From positions 45,965 to 51,505 of the forward strand of contig DCTJ01000100.1 in the NCBI GenBank assembly GCA_002329545.1: a stretch of 5,541 nucleotides of DNA, in the 5' to 3' direction. This document shows, in pieces, positions 1 to 5,541 of the stretch. The notes under the pieces are model-generated. The model was not told the origin of the DNA. It ran no database searches and was given only the letters and a program-made list of their open reading frames with translations. Each line of letters opens with the position of its first letter. Positions within the stretch are counted from its first letter, which is position 1. The stretch comes from Candidatus Omnitrophica bacterium UBA1443. Its GTDB lineage: Bacteria > Omnitrophota > Omnitrophia > Omnitrophales > Aquincolibacteriaceae. The position numbers and the translations under genes are program-made.

Positions 1-1
1 G

Positions 2-1480
2 ATTCTCGCGGATGAGCCGACCGGCAATCTTGATTCCAAATCGGGAAAGGAAATACTCGAGATTTTTAAGGAGCTTCACGGGCAGGGGATGACCGTTATT
101 TTGGTCACCCATGATGAAGAGGTTGGAAAACTGGCGGAACGCGTGATCCGGATGCAAGACGGGAAAATCGTGGAAGATAAAACCCGGAGCGACAAAAAAG
201 CCGGGCCGATGTTACAGAAGGATATTTTTAAACAGGGCGGGCTTTCAAAAAAGAAAAAATACAGCTATGCGGAATGTTCGGAACATTTCCGGCAGGCGAA
301 ACGCGTCATCGTCAGCCATAAGCTGAGATCTTTTCTTTCCATGCTGGGAGTCTTGATTGGGGTCGCTTGTGTTGTCACGATGCTGGCCTTGGGGCGGGGA
401 GCGGGTGAAGCCATCAAGGAAGACCTGGCCCGAATGGGGTCGAACCTTTTGACGGTCCGTCCCGGGTCGGTTAAAGTTCGCGGAGCCAGCCTGGAGGCGG
501 GAGCCGCGACACGTCTAAAACTGGAAGACGCGCAGGCCATTCAAAAAGTCTATTCAGTCAAGCGAGTGGGCGCGCAGGTGATGGGGTCTGGACAGCTGGT
601 TTTTCAGGATAAAAACTGGAGTACCCGCGTGATGGGAACCGCCCCGGAATACGCGGCTATGAGAAACCAGGAGCCTGTCGCGGGGCGGTTTTTTACGCAT
701 GAGGAAAACTTGTCGCGTTCCCGGGTCGTCGTGATCGGACCCACGATCCAGAAAGTTCTTTTTGGGGACGAAGAGCCGATCGGGAAAACCATCAAGATTA
801 ACCGGGTGAGTTTCCAGGTCATCGGGATTTTGCCATCGCTCGGGGCTGACGCGTTTCGTGACCGGGATGACCTGGTGGTGATTCCCCTTATTACGGCCAT
901 GCGTCGGCTGATGGGAAAAGATTATCTGGACCAGATTGACGTTGAAATTACCGAGACGGAGCAGATGCCCGCCGCGCAGGATGAGATCAACGAACTGATC
1001 ATTCGGCGCCATCGCCTGACGCCGGACCGTTATGACAGCTTTAACATCCGGAATTTTGCCGATATCCAGGAAGCGCTCAAGAGTACCACCAAAACTTTTG
1101 CCATTTTGCTGGGAAGTGTTGCCGCGATCTCGTTGATCGTGGGGGGGATTGGAATTATGAACATCATGCTGGTGTCGGTGAAAGAAAGGACTCGAGAAAT
1201 CGGGTTAAGAAAAGCGCTTGGCGCGACGTCCCGGGATATTCTTATTCAGTTTCTCGTGGAATCGGTTCTCATCACGTTTCTCGGAGGGTTGGCCGGAATC
1301 GCGCTGGCCGGACTCATTTCCTGGCAAATCGCCATGCTGGCCCAATGGAAGATGATTATCACGCCCGGGTCGCTTTTTCTCGCGTTTATTTTTTCGGCGG
1401 GGGTGGGAATCGTGTTTGGCCTATGGCCCGCCAAGCAGGCCGCCAGCCTGAATCCGATCACAGCTCTTCGTTATGAATAA
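2..1480 (+). CDS. macB: MacB-like ABC exporter, fused ATPase-permease (5' truncated by window edge)
   Basis: This is an inner-membrane ABC protein of the MacB type, which uses ATP hydrolysis to drive export of substrates such as antibiotics, peptides or lipids, usually with a periplasmic adaptor (MacA) and an outer-membrane TolC channel. The visible part is 492 residues; family members are about 650, so roughly 160 N-terminal residues (Walker A, Q-loop, signature motif) lie upstream. Counting from the codon at 2-4, I see the end of Walker B (DE at 4-5), the D-loop (GNLDSKSG, 8-15) and the H-loop histidine (VTHD, His37). A lysine-rich linker follows, then TM1 (about 109-133), a large periplasmic domain (about 134-364), TM2 (366-391), the coupling motif EIGLRKALGA, TM3 (414-441) and TM4 (456-475). 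It ends in the typical PAKQAASLNPITALRYE. No adaptor or TolC gene is visible, so the substrate is unknown. Lipoprotein or other MacB-family exporters with the same layout cannot be excluded. Confidence 0.93.
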   Translation: MLADEPTGNLDSKSGKEILEIFKELHGQGMTVILVTHDEEVGKLAERVIRMQDGKIVEDKTRSDKKAGPMLQKDIFKQGGLSKKKKYSYAECSEHFRQAKRVIVSHKLRSFLSMLGVLIGVACVVTMLALGRGAGEAIKEDLARMGSNLLTVRPGSVKVRGASLEAGAATRLKLEDAQAIQKVYSVKRVGAQVMGSGQLVFQDKNWSTRVMGTAPEYAAMRNQEPVAGRFFTHEENLSRSRVVVIGPTIQKVLFGDEEPIGKTIKINRVSFQVIGILPSLGADAFRDRDDLVVIPLITAMRRLMGKDYLDQIDVEITETEQMPAAQDEINELIIRRHRLTPDRYDSFNIRNFADIQEALKSTTKTFAILLGSVAAISLIVGGIGIMNIMLVSVKERTREIGLRKALGATSRDILIQFLVESVLITFLGGLAGIALAGLISWQIAMLAQWKMIITPGSLFLAFIFSAGVGIVFGLWPAKQAASLNPITALRYE

Positions 1481-1607
1481 CTTTTGAAACCACTCCTATT
1501 TCTGTTGCTTCTTTTATTTCTGGAAAGCGATGAGGCGACACCTGTTGTTGGTCTCAAACGATATTTCTCATACTCGACAGGAGAAATTCAGGTTAAAATA
1601 ACGGTCT
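1481..1607. other. Intergenic gap between macB and bioA
   Basis: These 127 bases should hold the bioA leader. I see no hairpin followed by a T-run that would end macB transcription, no convincing -35/-10 pair, and no two-armed BirA operator. The best promoter-like pair is TTGTTG (1545-1550) and CATACT (1569-1574), 18 bases apart, which is weak. An AGGAG at 1579-1583 lies 24 bases before the bioA ATG, too far for normal initiation. In the macB frame, an open stretch runs from TTG 1484 to TAA 1631-1633 and encodes 49 residues with a hydrophobic start (KPLLFLLLLFLESD). No ribosome binding site precedes it, so I do not call it a gene. Confidence 0.6.
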
Positions 1608-2990
1608 ATGAACACGCGACAATTGATGGCTAAAGACAGGCAGTGGATCTGGCATCCGTTTACGCAGATGCAGGAATGGCAAGAGGAAGATTTTCCGGTT
1701 ATTGAGAGGGGAGAGGGGTGTTGCCTGATTGATACCGAAGGTCGCCGGTACCTCGACGGGGTTTCGTCGCTTTGGTGTAACGTGTTTGGGCATCGCGTCC
1801 CCGAAATCGATAGCGCTATCAAAAAACAGCTGGGGAAAATCGCGCACACGACTTTTCTTGGGCTTACCCATCCTTCAGCGATCGAACTAGCTGAGAAACT
1901 GGTCGCCTTGGCTCCGAAACCTAAATCCGGTGTGGCGAAAGAGCGACAAGGGCGTTTGAATCGCGTTTTCTTCTCGGATTCCGGATCTGAAGCGGTCGAG
2001 ATCGCTCTCAAAATGGCTTACCAGTATTGGCAGCAGAAAGGACAGCCCCGAAAGAAAAAATTCGCCAAACTCACCAACGCTTATCACGGGGACACGATCG
2101 GTTCCGTGAGCGTTGGCGGGATTGACCTGTTTCATCAAATTTACCACCCGCTTCTTTTTGAAACGATCGCTATCCCGTCGCCTTACCGGTACAGGTGGCC
2201 CTCGGGAGAGGATCCTGAAAAAGTAAAAACCGAATCTTTGGCGGTGATGGAAAAGGTTTTACGGACATACCACGAAGATTTGGCCGCTTTTGTCATGGAG
2301 CCGCTAATGCAGGCGGCGGCGGGGATGATCGACCAGCCCAAGGGGTATATTTCTCGCGTGAGAGAATTGACACGAAAGTATAATACGCTCCTGATTTTTG
2401 ACGAAGTGGCCACGGGATTTGGGCGAACCGGAAAAATGTTCGCGGCGGAGCACGAAAATGTAACGCCTGATTTGATGACCATCGCGAAGGGGATGACTGG
2501 CGGGTATTTGCCGCTTGCCGCGACGTTGACGACCGAGGAAATTTATCAGGCTTTTCTCGGACGCTATGAGGAGTTTAAGACTTTTTTTCACGGGCATACC
2601 TACACGGCAAATCCGCTTGCGTGCGCGGCGGCGATCGCGACCTTGGACCTTTTCAAAAAAAACAAGACTCTCGCGAAGCTTCAACCGAAAATTAGTTTGA
2701 TGAAAAGCCGGCTGAAAAGTTTTTATCAATTAAAAGCCGTTGGCGATATTCGGCAAGTTGGGATCATGGTCGGGATTGAACTGGTCAAAGACAGGGGGAC
2801 GCGTGAACTCTTTGACCCGCGGGAAAAGATTGGTGTCCGCGTGATTGAATGCGCGCGAAAAAAAGGAGCCATTTTGCGACCCCTCGGGTCGGTGATTGTT
2901 CTCATGCCTCCTTTGGCGATGACGATAAAAGAGATCAACAAACTGCTTGATATAACATACCAAGCAATTAAGGAAGTGACCGAGGAATAA
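1608..2990 (+). CDS. bioA: Adenosylmethionine-8-amino-7-oxononanoate aminotransferase (DAPA synthase)
   Basis: This cytoplasmic PLP-dependent class III aminotransferase converts 7-keto-8-aminopelargonate to 7,8-diaminopelargonate, the antepenultimate step of biotin synthesis. The 460 residues match the family length (about 430-460). Visible landmarks are WHPFTQM (15-21), SSLW (53-56), the phosphate-binding SDSGSEA (123-129), YHGDT (159-163), DEVATGFGRTG (265-275, Asp265 contacting the pyridine nitrogen), the PLP lysine Lys294 in IAKG, FFHGHTYTANPLA (326-338) and RPLG (Arg424). From memory, the sequence is closer to Bacillus and Aquifex BioA than to the E. coli enzyme. A basic insertion of about ten residues sits near 105-116, before the SDSG loop. 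A stop at 1599-1601 limits the start to this ATG or Met7 (ATG at 1626); both have poor ribosome binding sites. I chose 1608 because it keeps a normal N-terminal arm before WHPFTQM. The amino donor (S-adenosylmethionine or lysine) is not settled by sequence. bioD follows after 92 bases. Confidence 0.96.
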   Translation: MNTRQLMAKDRQWIWHPFTQMQEWQEEDFPVIERGEGCCLIDTEGRRYLDGVSSLWCNVFGHRVPEIDSAIKKQLGKIAHTTFLGLTHPSAIELAEKLVALAPKPKSGVAKERQGRLNRVFFSDSGSEAVEIALKMAYQYWQQKGQPRKKKFAKLTNAYHGDTIGSVSVGGIDLFHQIYHPLLFETIAIPSPYRYRWPSGEDPEKVKTESLAVMEKVLRTYHEDLAAFVMEPLMQAAAGMIDQPKGYISRVRELTRKYNTLLIFDEVATGFGRTGKMFAAEHENVTPDLMTIAKGMTGGYLPLAATLTTEEIYQAFLGRYEEFKTFFHGHTYTANPLACAAAIATLDLFKKNKTLAKLQPKISLMKSRLKSFYQLKAVGDIRQVGIMVGIELVKDRGTRELFDPREKIGVRVIECARKKGAILRPLGSVIVLMPPLAMTIKEINKLLDITYQAIKEVTEE

Positions 2991-3082
2991 TTCATAATGC
3001 AAAACACACACCACATATTATGCGCCGCACGAAAAGGGTTTTTTCTGCCGCGGGGTCTTGTGGTTTTTTGCTCTGGAGTTGA
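2991..3082. other. bioA-bioD gap with two T-runs and a small inverted repeat
   Basis: This 92-base gap is unusually long for neighbouring steps of one pathway. It has two GGTTTTTT copies (3037-3044 and 3062-3069). A possible weak stem, CCGC (about 3048-3051) pairing with GTGG (about 3060-3063), lies just before the second T-run and could make a leaky terminator. Six-base arms CATAAT (2993-2998) and ATTATG (3017-3022) form an inverted repeat with an 18-base spacer, too short to call an operator. A 20-codon frame (ATG 3020 to TGA 3080-3082) ends just before the bioD start but has no ribosome binding site. The function of the gap is unknown. Confidence 0.45.
3075..3078 (+). promoter_or_regulatory. 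bioD ribosome binding site
   Basis: GGAG lies seven bases before the GTG at 3086 and four before the GTG at 3083. The spacing favours 3086 as the bioD start. Confidence 0.6.
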
Positions 3083-3085
3083 GTG

Positions 3086-3826
3086 GTGAAGGCCGGAATA
3101 TTCATTACAGGAACCGATACGGAAGTTGGGAAAACGATCGTCTCGGCGGGTCTGGCCCTTTGCTTACGGGACCGAGGGATCAAAGTTGGAATCATGAAAC
3201 CTATTGCCACCGGCTGTTACGGTCAGGAAGACCGTCTGGTATCTCAGGACGCCGCTTTTTTGATGGAGGCCGCTGAAGGGCAGTTTCCTCCGCTCCATAG
3301 CCCGTCCCGGTTTCGCAACCCTCTTTCCCCAAATGTTGCCGCGATGCTGGAAAAAAAAGAGATAAACGTTGACCATATTCTCAAAAGCTACCGTGAGCTT
3401 GGAAGCCATTATGATTATATGATCGTGGAAGGGATTGGAGGATTGATGGTTCCCATCAAGAAGGATTATTACGTGGCCAACCTTATCCGGGACATGAAAC
3501 TTCCCCTGATCGTTGTCAGCTCCGCCGGATTGGGAGCCATTAACCACACGCTTCTGACGCTGGACGCGGCGACGGTTCGTGGACTTGAGATCAAAGGAAT
3601 TATTTTTAACAGGGTTTCGGTGGCTAATTACTCCCTTGCTGAATTGACCAACCCGAAAGTGGTACACGACCTTTCTGGTGTGCCCATTCTTGGAAGCCTT
3701 CCCGAAATTGACGATCTGCAGACTGAAAGTTGTAAATTCGGGAAACTTAAGGAAGTTTTCCGGGAGCGCATCCAGGTGGATAAAATTTTAGGCGAGGCCT
3801 TTCCGAGATCTCTTCACAAAGCTTAA
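3086..3826 (+). CDS. bioD: ATP-dependent dethiobiotin synthetase
   Basis: BioD closes the ureido ring of dethiobiotin from 7,8-diaminopelargonate, CO2 and ATP, with Mg2+, in the cytoplasm as a homodimer; it acts directly on the BioA product. The start is one of two adjacent GTG codons (3083 or 3086), and I prefer 3086 for its spacing from GGAG. Numbering from the 3083 codon (247 residues), I see the P-loop GTDTEVGKT (10-18), MKPIATG with the substrate lysine Lys39, Asp56 in SQDAAF, LSPNVAA (81-87) matching the substrate loop, the acidic VEGIGG (115-120), GAINHT (151-156), and FNR (175-177) near the adenine pocket. It is about 20 residues longer than E. coli BioD, mostly as a C-terminal extension (about 222-247). 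All catalytic motifs appear intact. No bioB, bioF or pimeloyl-synthesis gene is in view. rnfC begins 18 bases after the stop. Confidence 0.96.
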   Translation: MKAGIFITGTDTEVGKTIVSAGLALCLRDRGIKVGIMKPIATGCYGQEDRLVSQDAAFLMEAAEGQFPPLHSPSRFRNPLSPNVAAMLEKKEINVDHILKSYRELGSHYDYMIVEGIGGLMVPIKKDYYVANLIRDMKLPLIVVSSAGLGAINHTLLTLDAATVRGLEIKGIIFNRVSVANYSLAELTNPKVVHDLSGVPILGSLPEIDDLQTESCKFGKLKEVFRERIQVDKILGEAFPRSLHKA

Positions 3827-3830
3827 ACTG

Positions 3831-3837
3831 AAAGGAG
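3831..3837 (+). promoter_or_regulatory. rnfC ribosome binding site (fixes a TTG start)
   Basis: AAAGGAG is a near-perfect Shine-Dalgarno sequence seven bases before TTG 3845-3847. No ATG or GTG lies at a suitable distance, so it decides the uncommon TTG start. The string AAAGGAGCA recurs before rnfD. Confidence 0.85.
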
Positions 3838-3844
3838 CAGAACT

Positions 3845-5110
3845 TTGCCTCGAGGTATCCGTCTTGAACGGAAAAAAGAATCCATCCTCCTTAACGGCCT
3901 CAAGCGTCCTTTCCTTGTCAAAAAAGTTTTTGTCCCCATGTCGTACAAAACCGGATCGGCGGCCGTTCCCTGTGTAAAAACTGGGGATCGAGTTGAAAAA
4001 GGCGCGAAGATCGCTGCGTTAGACCGGTGTGAAGGGGTGTCTGTTTTTTCCGGGCTCGCGGGCAGGGTAGAAGGAGTGGTTGAAAAAAAAATGCCCGACG
4101 GATCCAGGCAGTCCTGTATCGCGATTGCTTCGGAGGATGATTTTAAACACCCCCCCCTTCGTCCGGCCGAACCGAGAAAAGAAGTGGACGATCTTTCGCG
4201 AGCGGAATTAGTGGAAATGATCCGCAATTGCGGAATCGCTACGGGTTATGACCCTGGAAGGCCGGCATCTTCAGGCCTGAAAAGAGCTAGCGGACAAGCG
4301 CTTGTCATCAACGGATGTGAGCCCGAACCTTACGTGTGCGCTGAACAGGCATTAATCACCAAACACCTGTTGGAAGTGTTAAAGGGCGCCGACATTCTTC
4401 GCAAAGCCATCGGCGCCGAAAAGGTGATTTTTGTCGTCGAGGATGTTGAACGCGAACTTTTTGAACTGGTTAAGAGCAAAATCTATTTTTTAAAATGGCA
4501 CTGGTTTGAAACGCGAAGCGTGAAAGCGATTTATCCCGCGGGGCAGGACCATTTTCTGCCATGCGAGATACCGGAAGATAGTCCCGTGTTTAACGCGTCC
4601 ACGGCGTTCGCGGTTTATGAGGCCGTCTTTCTTCAAAAACCGTTTTTTGAACGCATTGTCACTGTTGGTGGAGAATGCGTTGCCGAGCCCAAGAACCTCT
4701 GGCTTCCCATCGGGACAACCTTCCAGACGGCTATTCAACTTTGTAAGGGACTGCTTCGTGAACCCGCCCGGTTAATTGCGGGGGGGCCCATGTGTGGTAT
4801 GGCGCAGGCTAGCGCGGATACCGTAATCACCGCGGATACTTCCGCGATTTTGGCGCTACCGAAAGAAATCGCGGGGGAAAAAACTCCCGAGCCGTGCATA
4901 CGATGCAACCGGTGCGTGGATTCCTGCCCCGTATTTTTGTCTCCGGCCATGATTACTCTCGCCGTCGAAAATGGGGAATTTGAAACGGCGACAAAATGGG
5001 GGGCGGATGAATGTATTGAGTGTGGTGTCTGCAGTTTTGTCTGTCCTTCTCACAGGCCGATGCTTGAGTTGATTCGTCAAGTCAGAACGGAAAGGAGCAC
5101 CTCGCGATGA
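3845..5110 (+). CDS. rnfC: Rnf complex subunit C, electron-entry iron-sulfur subunit, with divergent flavin loop
   Basis: RnfC is the peripheral cytoplasmic subunit of the Rnf complex, which couples reduced ferredoxin oxidation by NAD+ to Na+ or H+ pumping. RnfC is the usual NAD(H)/FMN site, homologous to Nqo1 of complex I. The 421 residues match the family. In order: a lipoyl-like N-terminal sandwich domain (about 25-100; VKTGDRVEKGAKIA), an Nqo1-like domain (about 118-300; INGCEPEPY 155-163, YPAGQ 230-234), the SLBB-like region with LIAGGPMCGMA (310-320), and two complete [4Fe-4S] motifs, Cys351/354/357/361 and Cys390/393/396/400. Odd: the glycine-rich GGAxFPT loop expected after the GI at 130-131 is replaced by ATGYDPGRPASSGLKR, and the N-terminal GGIHPP signature is reduced to RGIRLE. 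The start is TTG behind a strong ribosome binding site. It overlaps rnfD by ATGA. The position right after bioD suggests the rnfC-first operon order. A non-Rnf RnfC homologue is unlikely because rnfD follows. Confidence 0.93.
   Translation: MPRGIRLERKKESILLNGLKRPFLVKKVFVPMSYKTGSAAVPCVKTGDRVEKGAKIAALDRCEGVSVFSGLAGRVEGVVEKKMPDGSRQSCIAIASEDDFKHPPLRPAEPRKEVDDLSRAELVEMIRNCGIATGYDPGRPASSGLKRASGQALVINGCEPEPYVCAEQALITKHLLEVLKGADILRKAIGAEKVIFVVEDVERELFELVKSKIYFLKWHWFETRSVKAIYPAGQDHFLPCEIPEDSPVFNASTAFAVYEAVFLQKPFFERIVTVGGECVAEPKNLWLPIGTTFQTAIQLCKGLLREPARLIAGGPMCGMAQASADTVITADTSAILALPKEIAGEKTPEPCIRCNRCVDSCPVFLSPAMITLAVENGEFETATKWGADECIECGVCSFVCPSHRPMLELIRQVRTERSTSR
5091..5097 (+). promoter_or_regulatory. 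rnfD ribosome binding site
   Basis: AAAGGAG lies inside the end of rnfC, nine bases before ATG 5107. Together with the ATGA stop-start overlap it supports this rnfD start and coupled translation. Confidence 0.8.
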
Positions 5111-5541
5111 GTGCGCCGGGAGTTTATCTTGAATCCCCAGCCCCCCACATCTCCTCTGGAGACTCGGTTGCCAAAAGGTTCTGGCTTAAGAGCGCCGCCC
5201 TTTTGCCGGTGCTTGTGGTGGTACTGGGAACGAGCGGGGCGGGTTTTTTGAAGGTGCTGACCGTTTCCGTGTTGGGTGTGGCGGGATTTGAGTGGCTGAA
5301 TGCCGGATTTTTCCGGAAGAAAAGCTCCCTTCAGAATGGTGACGCGGTTTTGACCGGCGTGACGCTCGCTGTCCTCCTTCCGTCGCATTGTCCGGCGCTA
5401 CTGGTTCTGGTGGCGACCTTTGTCGCGGCCCTTGTGATCAAGGAATGTTTTGGCGGTTTGGGGGGGCGACTGTTTCAACCTGCCGTGTTCGCGCGAGTTT
5501 TTCTGGATCTCACATTTGCCGGGGGAATAAAATCTCCGGAG
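5107..5541 (+). CDS. rnfD: Rnf complex subunit D, membrane flavoprotein (3' truncated by window edge)
   Basis: RnfD is an integral membrane subunit of the Rnf complex, related to NqrB; family members carry a covalently bound FMN and help form the ion-translocating path. The 145 visible residues are about 40-45% of a normal subunit of roughly 320-350, with no stop before the window end. The N-terminus has the family signature SPAPHISSGDSVAK (10-23; compare SPHIRSGDS). Hydrophobic segments follow at about 26-44, 46-66, 80-92 and 95-115, with NGDAVLTGVTLAVLLP (77-92) and FGGLGGRLFQPA (115-126), both recognisable RnfD/NqrB motifs. In the last, Gln124 stands where most relatives have Asn (FNPA). 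The FMN-attachment threonine motif lies beyond the window and cannot be checked. The start overlaps the rnfC stop (ATGA) and has a good ribosome binding site, so the two are surely co-translated. rnfG, E, A and B would be expected next. Confidence 0.93.
   Translation, partial: MSAPGVYLESPAPHISSGDSVAKRFWLKSAALLPVLVVVLGTSGAGFLKVLTVSVLGVAGFEWLNAGFFRKKSSLQNGDAVLTGVTLAVLLPSHCPALLVLVATFVAALVIKECFGGLGGRLFQPAVFARVFLDLTFAGGIKSPE

Noticed and set aside
554..1012. Long open frames on the - strand within macB, and similar ones within bioA, bioD and rnfC
   Set aside because: They lie opposite clear conserved genes, their translations show no recognisable domain, and they have no independent start signals.
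1591..1599. GGTTAAAAT resembling the right half of a BirA biotin operator
   Set aside because: No TTGTTAACC-like left arm lies 14-16 bases upstream, and a single half site is expected by chance.
2367..2384. Perfect TTGACA (2367-2372) and TATAAT (2379-2384) hexamers inside bioA
   Set aside because: They are only six bases apart instead of about 17, and neither has a matching partner at the right distance; they are simply bioA codons.
3020..3082. 20-codon ATG frame ending just before bioD
   Set aside because: No ribosome binding site and no recognisable peptide; chance is enough to explain it.
3058..3276. Overlapping + strand 72-codon frame at the start of bioD
   Set aside because: It is an out-of-frame shadow of bioD, whose P-loop and substrate motifs identify the real frame.
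4385..4419. Direct repeat GGCGCCGA (4385-4392 and 4412-4419), the second copy within the palindrome TCGGCGCCGA
   Set aside because: It lies in rnfC codons for two Gly-Ala pairs and is explained by coding; too short to be a site.

Overview
The window carries five protein-coding genes, all on the + strand and closely packed, with no RNA gene, mobile element or CRISPR array that I can see. In order they are the 3' part of a MacB-type ABC exporter gene (cut by the left edge), bioA, bioD, rnfC, and the 5' part of rnfD (cut by the right edge). Base composition looks balanced (GC about half, by eye) and similar across the genes, so nothing suggests recent transfer of any one of them.

Organism: a bacterium with its own biotin synthesis and an Rnf ferredoxin:NAD+ oxidoreductase, which points to an anaerobic or facultative lifestyle. 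The fused ATPase-permease MacB architecture fits best in a diderm (Gram-negative type) cell. rnfC is preceded by bioD rather than rnfB and is followed directly by rnfD. This matches the rnfC-first order (rnfCDGEAB) of many anaerobes rather than the rnfABCDGE order of enterobacteria. I cannot name a phylum from the sequence; an uncultured lineage is plausible but is only a guess.

Layout: 2-1480, MacB-like exporter, complete from the end of the Walker B region to the C-terminus. 1481-1607, a 127-base gap that also holds an unremarkable open frame. 1608-2990, bioA. 2991-3082, a 92-base gap with two short T-runs. 3086-3826, bioD. 3845-5110, rnfC, starting with TTG behind a strong ribosome binding site. 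5107-5541, rnfD, overlapping rnfC by ATGA.

How they work together: BioA and BioD carry out consecutive late steps of biotin synthesis (7-keto-8-aminopelargonate to 7,8-diaminopelargonate to dethiobiotin). RnfC and RnfD are subunits of the membrane complex that couples reduced ferredoxin oxidation by NAD+ to ion pumping. bioD and rnfC are 18 bases apart with no terminator visible, so the biotin genes and the rnf operon may share a transcript.

The most unusual point is that RnfC keeps both [4Fe-4S] cysteine motifs but lacks the glycine-rich GGAxFPT loop expected for the Nqo1-like FMN/NADH site. I see no clearly new multi-gene system; most of the window is ordinary core metabolism.
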